Both the position numbers and the translations under genes were made by a program. Positions 1 through 5,783 of a stretch of DNA of 8,408 bases are shown piece after piece; position 1 is the stretch's first letter; every line of letters starts with the position of its first letter. The stretch is taken from positions 1 to 8,408 of the forward strand of contig JARHYV010000327.1 of assembly GCA_029258495.1 (NCBI GenBank), in the 5' to 3' direction. Below the pieces are notes generated by a model. The model was not told the DNA's origin. It ran no database searches and saw only the letters and a program-made list of their open reading frames with translations. This DNA is from Faecousia sp. GTDB lineage: Bacteria > Bacillota > Clostridia > Oscillospirales > Oscillospiraceae.

Positions 1-15
1 CTGAGCTACGGGCCC
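1..15 (-). tRNA. 5' end of a tRNA gene, cut by the window edge
   Basis: Read on the minus strand from position 15 to 1, the sequence is GGGCCCGTAGCTCAG. This fits the first 15 positions of a canonical tRNA: a seven-base 5' acceptor strand (GGGCCCG), T8 and A9, the GCTC 5' strand of the D stem, then A14 and G15. A consensus promoter sits at the right distance upstream, so the mature 5' end would lie about 8 bases after the likely transcription start. The anticodon and the 3' acceptor strand are outside the window, so the amino acid cannot be assigned. Only 15 bases are visible, so the call rests on the match plus the promoter. Confidence 0.75.
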
Positions 16-29
16 ATGCATTTTCCCTC

Positions 30-58
30 ATTATACTCCTCTGGTTTTTCCCTGTCAA
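30..58 (-). promoter_or_regulatory. Consensus sigma-A promoter for the leftward tRNA
   Basis: On the minus strand, TTGACA (58-53) is followed after exactly 17 bases by TATAAT (35-30). Both hexamers match the consensus at all six positions. Transcription would start near position 23, giving a leader of about 8 bases before the tRNA 5' end at 15. Such strong, unregulated-looking promoters are usual for stable RNA genes. It lies back to back with the tex promoter. Confidence 0.85.
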
Positions 59-61
59 GAC

Positions 62-90
62 TTCCGATTTATTATGTTCTATGTTATAAT
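62..90 (+). promoter_or_regulatory. Extended -10 promoter of tex
   Basis: A perfect TATAAT at 85-90 is preceded by TG at 82-83, giving an extended -10 element (TGTTATAAT). The hexamer at the 17-bp spacing, TTCCGA (62-67), is a poor -35 box with 3 of 6 matches, which is common when an extended -10 is present. The start would be near 97, leaving a leader of about 20 bases that carries the tex ribosome binding site. Confidence 0.7.
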
Positions 91-117
91 GTGTGGCAGT
101 CTGAAAGGAGCGAATCT

Positions 118-2271
118 ATGAATACCATCGCTGAAATCCTGGCTCAGGAGCTGGGACAGAAACAACAATACATTGAAAATGTCATCCGTCTGATCGACGA
201 GGGCAACACCATCCCCTTCATCGCCCGCTACCGCAAGGAGCAGCACGGAGCAATGGATGATACGGTTTTGCGTACCCTTGAGACCCGTCTGACCTATCTT
301 CGCGGTTTGGAGCAGCGTCGTCAGGAAGTGAAGAATTCCATTGAAAATCAGGGAAAACTCACTGAAGAGCTGAGCACTGCCATCGATCAGGCAGCCACCC
401 TTGCAGAAGTCGAGGATCTCTACCGTCCTTACAAGCAGAAACGCCGCACCCGTGGCATGATCGCCCGTGAAAAGGGATTGGAACCTCTGGCAGCCGCGAT
501 CTATGCTCAGGAGGGGAAAGACCCTGCCGTCCTCGCACAGGACTATATCGATGCAGAAAAAGGCGTCGCCTCTGTGGAGGATGCACTGGCCGGTGCCTCT
601 GATATCATTGCCGAGGATCTTTCCGATGATCCTGCCATCCGCAAGGATCTGCGCAGTCTGTTCCATCGGCGTGGTGTTTTGACCTGCAAGGCCAGCGATC
701 CGGATACCGACAGCGTTTACCGGCTGTATTATGATTTCTCCGGCCCCATCTCCCGTCTGATGGATCACCAGATCCTTGCTATCAATCGCGGAGAAAAGGA
801 AGAATTCCTGAAGGTGAATGTGGCACTTCCCGGAAACGAAGGGCAGGCTCTGGTCTGCCGTGCCGCCCTCAGACCCATCGCTCAGGTCTGCGCCTTTGTC
901 CGCGCAGCCGCCGAGGATGCCTATGACCGCCTGATCTATCCCAGCGTCAGCCGCGAGATCCGTGCCGAGCTTACCGAGCGTGCCGGAGCGGGAGCCATCC
1001 GCAATTTTGCCCTGAACCTGAAGCCTCTGCTGATGCAGCCGCCCGTCAAGGGGTTTGTCACCATGGGACTGGATCCCGGATACCGCAACGGCTGCAAGGT
1101 CGCAGTTGTGGACGGCACAGGCAAGGTGCTCGACACCTCTGTTGTCTATCCCACCTTCTCTCAGCGGAAAAAGGAAGAGGCCATCGCAACGCTTTCTGCT
1201 CTGATGAAACGCCACGGTGTTCAGCACATCGCCATTGGCAACGGAACCGCATCCCGCGAAACCGAATCCATGGCTGTGGAGCTGCTGCGCTCCTTCCCTG
1301 ATGCCAGCTATGCCATCGTCAACGAGGCAGGCGCATCCGTTTATTCCGCCTCTCCTCTGGCAGCCGAGGAATTCCCGGAATTTGATGTCAATCTGAGAAG
1401 TGCCGTGTCCATTGCCCGCCGCCTGCAGGATCCTCTTGCTGAGCTTGTAAAGATCGATCCTCAAGCCATCGGTGTTGGACAGTATCAGCATGATTGCCCC
1501 CAGAAAGAGCTTTCCGCCGCACTGGACGCCGTGGTCGAGGACTGCGTCAATGCCGTGGGTGTTGATCTGAACACTGCCAGTGCAAGTCTTTTGCGGCAGG
1601 TGTCCGGTCTGACCGCTGCCACCGCAAAGAACATCGTCACCTATCGGGAGGAAAACGGCCCCTTCACCTCCCGTGCCCAGATCAAGAAGGTTCCCAAGCT
1701 GGGCCCGAAGGCCTATGAGCAGTGTGCCGGTTTCCTTCGTGTCCCCGAAAGCAAGGAAATTTTGGATAACACCGGGGTGCATCCGGAGTCCTATGCAGCC
1801 GCAAAAACCATGCTGTCCCTCTGCGGCTACGACAAAAAGGATATCCCAGGAGGACTGGCCGATCTGAGCCGGAAGATGGAGTCCGTGGGCATTCAGGCAC
1901 TCACGCAAGCCTGTGAAGTCGGCGAGCCCACCCTTCTGGATATCGCCAAGGAACTGCAAAAACCCGGTCGGGATCCCCGTGATGAGCTGCCTGCTCCCAT
2001 CCTGCGCAAGGATGTTCTGGAGCTGAAGGATCTGAAACCCGGTATGGTTCTCACCGGCACTGTGCGCAATGTCATCGACTTCGGTGCATTTGTGGATATC
2101 GGTGTCCATCAGGACGGACTTGTCCACATCTCTCAGATCTCCACCCGTCGCGTCAAGCATCCCAGCGAAGTGGTCAAGGTCGGTGACATCGTCAAGGTCG
2201 CCGTCCTCGAAATCGACGAAAAACGCGGACGCATCGGGCTGACGATGAAGAACCTCCCGAAAGAATCCTGA
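118..2271 (+). CDS. tex: Tex family RNA-binding transcriptional accessory protein
   Basis: A 717-residue cytoplasmic protein of the Tex/YhgF/YdcI family, whose usual length is about 720-785. These proteins bind nucleic acid and act on transcription; their exact role is unsettled. Domains in order are the helical Tex N-terminal region (about 1-310), a YqgF/RNase H-like domain opening with GLDPGYR at 317-323 (acidic D319), the family signature GVGQYQHD at 452-459, helix-hairpin-helix repeats beginning at VDLNTA (482-487) and continuing through KVPKLGPKAYEQCAGFLRV, and a C-terminal S1 RNA-binding domain (about 639-712, with GTVRNVIDFGAFVDIG). The ATG at 118 is chosen because AAAGGAG (104-110) lies 7 bases upstream. 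An in-frame ATG at 16 would place the promoter inside the coding region. The gene is monocistronic, with its own promoter and terminator. No damage or unusual feature is seen. Confidence 0.97.
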   Translation: MNTIAEILAQELGQKQQYIENVIRLIDEGNTIPFIARYRKEQHGAMDDTVLRTLETRLTYLRGLEQRRQEVKNSIENQGKLTEELSTAIDQAATLAEVEDLYRPYKQKRRTRGMIAREKGLEPLAAAIYAQEGKDPAVLAQDYIDAEKGVASVEDALAGASDIIAEDLSDDPAIRKDLRSLFHRRGVLTCKASDPDTDSVYRLYYDFSGPISRLMDHQILAINRGEKEEFLKVNVALPGNEGQALVCRAALRPIAQVCAFVRAAAEDAYDRLIYPSVSREIRAELTERAGAGAIRNFALNLKPLLMQPPVKGFVTMGLDPGYRNGCKVAVVDGTGKVLDTSVVYPTFSQRKKEEAIATLSALMKRHGVQHIAIGNGTASRETESMAVELLRSFPDASYAIVNEAGASVYSASPLAAEEFPEFDVNLRSAVSIARRLQDPLAELVKIDPQAIGVGQYQHDCPQKELSAALDAVVEDCVNAVGVDLNTASASLLRQVSGLTAATAKNIVTYREENGPFTSRAQIKKVPKLGPKAYEQCAGFLRVPESKEILDNTGVHPESYAAAKTMLSLCGYDKKDIPGGLADLSRKMESVGIQALTQACEVGEPTLLDIAKELQKPGRDPRDELPAPILRKDVLELKDLKPGMVLTGTVRNVIDFGAFVDIGVHQDGLVHISQISTRRVKHPSEVVKVGDIVKVAVLEIDEKRGRIGLTMKNLPKES

Positions 2272-2277
2272 GCCTGT

Positions 2278-2305
2278 AAGACCGCTCCTTCGGGAGCGGT
2301 CTTTG
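2278..2305 (+). terminator. Rho-independent terminator after tex (UUCG loop)
   Basis: GACCGCTCC (2280-2288) pairs perfectly with GGAGCGGTC (2293-2301) around a TTCG tetraloop closed by C-G, an exceptionally stable hairpin. Two further A-T pairs extend the stem to 11 bp. The T tract is short (TTT, then GCTATT), so some read-through into the MATE operon is possible. It begins 6 bases after the tex stop codon. Confidence 0.85.
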
Positions 2306-2308
2306 CTA

Positions 2309-2337
2309 TTGACATTTTCTGCAATCAGGAGCATAAT
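2309..2337 (+). promoter_or_regulatory. Strong sigma-A promoter of the MATE-GH129 unit
   Basis: TTGACA (2309-2314) is a perfect -35 box. It is followed after 17 bases by CATAAT (2332-2337), with 5 of 6 matches to the -10 consensus. The -35 box lies directly behind the tex terminator. Transcription should start near 2343-2345, at the edge of the 16-bp near-palindrome described next, which suggests the promoter is controlled by a repressor. Confidence 0.8.
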
Positions 2338-2343
2338 AGTCGA

Positions 2344-2359
2344 AGTTGCGATTGCAACT
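2344..2359. promoter_or_regulatory. Near-perfect 16-bp palindrome, probable repressor operator
   Basis: AGTTGC (2344-2349) and GCAACT (2354-2359) are exact inverted half-sites around GATT, so 14 of 16 positions are symmetric. The site covers the predicted transcription start of the MATE promoter and precedes the ribosome binding site. Such placement and size suit an operator for a dimeric repressor of the MarR, TetR or related type, which often controls efflux genes. As a hairpin it would have only 6 bp with no T tract, so it is not a terminator. The regulator is not encoded in this window, and the family assignment is inference. Confidence 0.55.
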
Positions 2360-2369
2360 ATGTTTTGAT

Positions 2370-2375
2370 AGGGAG
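2370..2375 (+). promoter_or_regulatory. Ribosome binding site that decides the MATE start
   Basis: AGGGAG at 2370-2375 is the only good Shine-Dalgarno sequence near the start of the MATE gene. It overlaps the possible GTG start at 2375 and lies too close to TTG 2378, but sits 8 bases before TTG 2384. It therefore supports TTG 2384 as the initiation codon. An in-frame TAG at 2369 rules out any earlier start. Confidence 0.65.
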
Positions 2376-2383
2376 TGTTGATT

Positions 2384-3754
2384 TTGAATTCCAGTCCAAA
2401 CACCTTGACTCAGGGGTCTATTTGGAAAAAACTTATTTTATTTGCCTTGCCTGTCTTCTTTGGCAATGTCTTTCAGCAGCTTTATAATACCATTGACTCC
2501 CTGATTGTCGGGCAGTATCTGGGGGATCAGGCTCTGGCTGCCGTCAGCTCCTCCGGAAATCTGATCTTTATGTTCGTCGGATTTTTCAACGGTGTTGCCA
2601 TGGGTGCCGGTGTCATCATTGCCCGGTATTTCGGCGCACAGGATCGGGATGCCGTGGAAAAGGCCATCCATACGGATGTGGCCTTCGGTCTTTGCACCGG
2701 CGTGCTGCTGACTGTTCTGGGCATCGCCTTCACCCCGAGTATCCTTCGGTGGATGGGCACGCCGGAGGATGTCCTTCCCAACTCCATCAGCTATTTCCGG
2801 CTCTATTTCTGCGGTGCAATTTTCACCGTCATGTACAATATTTTCGTGGGCATCCTGCACGCAATGGGTGACAGCCGCAATCCGTTGATCTACCTCATCA
2901 TTTCTAGTGTGGTCAATGTGATATTGGATCTTGTTTTTGTCGCCGGGCTTCATATGGGTGTCGGCTCTGCCGCACTGGCTACCACCATCTCTCAGGGGCT
3001 CAGCGCACTTCTTTGCTGCATCCGCATGATGCGTCTGGACGGCCCGGGCAAGCTGGTTCTGCGCCGGATCCGTTTCCATCTGCCCAGTCTGAAAGCCATC
3101 ATCTATTTCGGACTGCCTTCCGGCATCCAGAACAGCGTGATCGGTCTTGCGAATGTGGTCGTCCAGTCCAATATCAACGCCTTCGGTACTGCTGCCATTG
3201 CCGGATGCGGTGCCTACTCCAAATTAGAGGGCTTTGCCTTCCTGCCCATCACATGCTTTGCTCAGGCACTTGCCACCTTCGTAGGACAAAATCTCGGTGC
3301 GCACCAGTACGACCGGGTGAAAAAGGGCGCCAAATTCGGGATCGCCTGCTCCGTCATCCTTGCTGAACTGATCGGTGTGCTTTTCTATCTCTTCATCCCG
3401 AATATGATCGCCCTGTTCAACGGCAGCGAAGAGGTCATCCGTTACGGTGTGCTGCACAGCAGAACCGTCTGTCTGTTTTACTGTCTGCTTGCCTTCTCCC
3501 ACTGTGTTGCAGGCATCATGCGCGGTGCCGGAAAAGCCACCGTGCCCATGTTCACCATGCTGCTGTGTTGGTGTGTGCTGCGTGTGAGCTATATCACCGT
3601 CGCCGTACGCTATATCCCTCAGCTGCAAACGGTTTCTTGGGCTTATCCCATCACATGGACTTGCAGCAGCATCATTTTCCTCGTATATCTGCTGAAAGCC
3701 GACTGGATCCACACCTTTGACCGTATGGATGAAAAACAAATGGCAAAGCATTGA
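2384..3754 (+). CDS. MATE family efflux transporter (DinF/NorM-like)
   Basis: A 456-residue inner-membrane protein of the usual MATE length, with the hydrophobic pattern of 12 helices in two homologous six-helix halves. MATE pumps export drugs or metabolites in exchange for Na+ or H+. The first helix has the family pattern LFALPVFFGNVFQQLYNT, then D38, the membrane acidic residue position used for cation coupling in NorM/DinF relatives, then SLIVGQYLG. The second half opens at about residue 240 with YFGLPSGIQNSV and contains GCGAYSKLEGFAFLP and FVGQNLGA. The substrate cannot be predicted. The start is taken as TTG 2384 because of Shine-Dalgarno spacing; GTG 2375 would add three residues. The gene has its own promoter and a probable operator, and the GH129-type gene follows after 39 bp with no terminator, so the two are probably cotranscribed. 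Confidence 0.93.
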   Translation: MNSSPNTLTQGSIWKKLILFALPVFFGNVFQQLYNTIDSLIVGQYLGDQALAAVSSSGNLIFMFVGFFNGVAMGAGVIIARYFGAQDRDAVEKAIHTDVAFGLCTGVLLTVLGIAFTPSILRWMGTPEDVLPNSISYFRLYFCGAIFTVMYNIFVGILHAMGDSRNPLIYLIISSVVNVILDLVFVAGLHMGVGSAALATTISQGLSALLCCIRMMRLDGPGKLVLRRIRFHLPSLKAIIYFGLPSGIQNSVIGLANVVVQSNINAFGTAAIAGCGAYSKLEGFAFLPITCFAQALATFVGQNLGAHQYDRVKKGAKFGIACSVILAELIGVLFYLFIPNMIALFNGSEEVIRYGVLHSRTVCLFYCLLAFSHCVAGIMRGAGKATVPMFTMLLCWCVLRVSYITVAVRYIPQLQTVSWAYPITWTCSSIIFLVYLLKADWIHTFDRMDEKQMAKH

Positions 3755-3793
3755 TCCTTGCGCGCCCCCACATTGATATAAGGAGTATTCTCT

Positions 3794-5692
3794 ATGAGCA
3801 TCATGACTGTCGAACACGCAAATACCACCCTTCAGCTGGACGATGTGTCCCTGAACTTCACCGTCACCGCCCATGGTCAGTGCTGGCGATGGGCAGACAC
3901 CTACCACCCCAGACTCGTTACATCGGACGATCAGGAGATCCTCTTCTCCGATGCCGCATCTGTTTCCCACCACCTCTGGACGACCGGCATCGGCAGAGGC
4001 ATCCGCTCTTCCTACTCCGGCTTTACTTATAACGGATCGTCTGTTCCCTTTTCCTTTGAAACCATCGTCTGGATCGAAGGGAGCTCCGGCGATGTATTTT
4101 TTGAGTTCATCCCGGAAAACGAAGAGGGGCTGCCCGTAAAGGCGGTCTACTGGCCCGGATATATGGAATTTGAAGAGCACAGCGACCGCTGGTACAGCGT
4201 GCTGAACATCCTGCAAGGACTTCTGCTGCCCAATACATGGGAAAATGAGGTGAGCAAACTGCATTTCGACGGACAGCTGTGCAGCTGCGCATCCTACATG
4301 CCTTGGTTCGGGCAGATCCGCCCCAACGCAGGCTATATCGCCATCTGTCAGCATCCGTGGGATGCCGCTTATCAGGTGGATCACCCCGCAAACGGCCCCT
4401 ATTGCCATGTTTCCATCCGGTGGCTGCCCAGTCTGGGGAAGATCAGCTACCGCCGAACCATGAAATACACCTTCTCCGGCAGCTGTGACTACAATGATCT
4501 GTGCAAGATCTATCGAAACTATGCAAAGGAAACCGGTCTGTTCACCTCTCTTGCCGAAAAAGCTGCAAAATCTCCTCTGGTGGATAAGCTGATCGGTTCT
4601 GCCATTGTCCACAAGGGCATCAAGACCCATGTGGCTCCCGGCTCTTACTACTACAACGAGCAGGAGCCTGAAAAGAACGACTATCTTGTGCCATTCTCCG
4701 CGCGCACTAAGGAGATCCGCCACTATCAGGAAAAGGGCATTAAAAAGCTGTACCTCCATCTGGATGGTTGGGGTGAGCCCGGCTATGACAACAAGCACCC
4801 GGATTATCTGCCTGCCTGCAAGGATGCCGGTGGTTGGGAAGGTCTGAAGGAGCTATCCGACACCATCGCCGAATGCGGCTATATGTTCGGACTCCACGAT
4901 CAATACCGCGATTATTACTTCGACGCTCCCACCTTTGACAAAGACTTCGCCTGCCATGCACCCGATGGCAGTATCTTCGACATGGCCCGATGGGCAGGCG
5001 GCAGACAGACACTGCTGTGCGCCTCTCAGGCTCCCTATTATGTAAAGCGCAACTTTGAAGAGGTTCTGCGCCACGGCATCCATCTGGAGGCATCCTATTT
5101 GGATGTGTTCACCTGCAACGAGGGGGACGAATGCGCTCACCCCTGGCACAGAATGACCCGGAAAGAATGCTTTGAATATCGAAATGCCTGCTTTGCCTAT
5201 CTTCTGTCCAAGAACATCCTCCCCAGTTCGGAAGAAGTGACCGACTGGGCGATGAAAAATCTGGTCTTCGCCCACTACGGCCCCTACGATTTCATGCTCC
5301 AGGCTCCCGGCTCTCCCAGAAAAGGTATTCCCACGCCTTTGTTTAATCTGGTATACCACGACTGTATGATCCTGCCATGGCTCATGGATCGGATCGAAGG
5401 GCAGGAAGACTACATGCTCTATGCCCTGCTCAACGGCGGTGCCGCCTATCTGGACAAGGACGGAGCCTACCCCAACTGTGACGGAGCCTTTGACGATGCC
5501 GCCGACCTGCATCTGGACGAGGAGATCGCCCGATACCGGATCGTTGCAGCCCTTCAGGAGCGGATTGCAAAATGCGAAATGGTACGCCACGAATTTTTGG
5601 ATGGGGACTGGAAAAAGCAGCGCACAACCTTCAGCAACGGCACCACAGTCACCGTGAATTTCCACGACAACACCTACCGGATCGAACCCTGA
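3794..5692 (+). CDS. GH129-type alpha-N-acetylgalactosaminidase candidate
   Basis: A 632-residue protein resembling GH129 glycosidases, relatives of the GH101 mucin-degrading clan. The characterised bifidobacterial enzymes remove alpha-GalNAc from serine or threonine (Tn antigen). The layout is an N-terminal beta-rich region (about 1-230), a barrel-like catalytic region (about 250-590) and a short beta tail. Key motifs are LDGWGEPGYDN (D324 and D332), LHDQYRDYY (H368), ASYLDVF with probable nucleophile D437, and SSEEV with probable acid/base E480. From memory, the bifidobacterial NagBb residues D330, D435 and E478 lie at a constant offset of two from D332, D437 and E480. No signal peptide or membrane segment is seen, so it acts in the cytoplasm on imported glycans or glycoamino acids. 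The ATG at 3794 has AGGAG 8 bases upstream. It is the second gene of the MATE unit. Exact substrate specificity is inferred and could differ. Confidence 0.85.
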   Translation: MSIMTVEHANTTLQLDDVSLNFTVTAHGQCWRWADTYHPRLVTSDDQEILFSDAASVSHHLWTTGIGRGIRSSYSGFTYNGSSVPFSFETIVWIEGSSGDVFFEFIPENEEGLPVKAVYWPGYMEFEEHSDRWYSVLNILQGLLLPNTWENEVSKLHFDGQLCSCASYMPWFGQIRPNAGYIAICQHPWDAAYQVDHPANGPYCHVSIRWLPSLGKISYRRTMKYTFSGSCDYNDLCKIYRNYAKETGLFTSLAEKAAKSPLVDKLIGSAIVHKGIKTHVAPGSYYYNEQEPEKNDYLVPFSARTKEIRHYQEKGIKKLYLHLDGWGEPGYDNKHPDYLPACKDAGGWEGLKELSDTIAECGYMFGLHDQYRDYYFDAPTFDKDFACHAPDGSIFDMARWAGGRQTLLCASQAPYYVKRNFEEVLRHGIHLEASYLDVFTCNEGDECAHPWHRMTRKECFEYRNACFAYLLSKNILPSSEEVTDWAMKNLVFAHYGPYDFMLQAPGSPRKGIPTPLFNLVYHDCMILPWLMDRIEGQEDYMLYALLNGGAAYLDKDGAYPNCDGAFDDAADLHLDEEIARYRIVAALQERIAKCEMVRHEFLDGDWKKQRTTFSNGTTVTVNFHDNTYRIEP

Positions 5693-5717
5693 TAAACGAT
5701 CATCCCCTTCCGGCATC

Positions 5718-5754
5718 AAAAAACCGGCTCCCCTGCAGGGGAGCCGGTTTTTAT
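5718..5754. terminator. Bidirectional terminator shared by convergent genes
   Basis: Positions 5719-5752 form a perfect 34-bp palindrome: a 15-bp stem centred on TGCA, with GC-rich arms CCGGCTCCCC and GGGGAGCCGG. A run of six A residues (5718-5723) lies on the left and TTTTT (5748-5752) followed by ATTTT on the right, so each strand reads as a stem plus U tract. It lies 26 bases after the stop of the GH129-type gene and 31 bases beyond the stop of the minus-strand gene, and can end both transcripts. Confidence 0.92.
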
Positions 5755-5783
5755 TTTGCGGGAGTTTCCCGGGTGGAGTGCAG

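Noticed and set aside
16..117. An upstream in-frame ATG at 16 that would lengthen Tex by 34 residues
   Set aside because: The extension would cover the tex promoter and the tRNA promoter, has no ribosome binding site, and lies outside the normal Tex N-terminus. ATG 118 has a strong Shine-Dalgarno sequence.
2344..2359. The AGTTGC-GATT-GCAACT dyad as a terminator or attenuator
   Set aside because: The stem is only 6 bp, AT-containing, and has no T tract. The position at the transcription start fits an operator better.
79..2403. A 774-codon open frame on the minus strand covering all of tex
   Set aside because: Its codons lie in exact register with those of tex, so it is open simply because tex avoids TTA, CTA and TCA codons. 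It has no family resemblance, whereas the plus-strand frame has clear Tex domains.
3751..3780. A possible promoter between the MATE and GH129-type genes (TTGATC, 17 bases, TGATAT)
   Set aside because: The boxes match only 4 and 3 of 6 consensus positions, and the start site would fall on the ribosome binding site. Cotranscription is the simpler reading.
3224..4798. A 524-codon minus-strand open frame opposite the MATE and GH129-type genes, with another at 4853-5719
   Set aside because: Both are antisense to convincing genes. The 524-codon frame is in codon register with them, so it reflects the same codon bias. No recognisable domain is seen in either.
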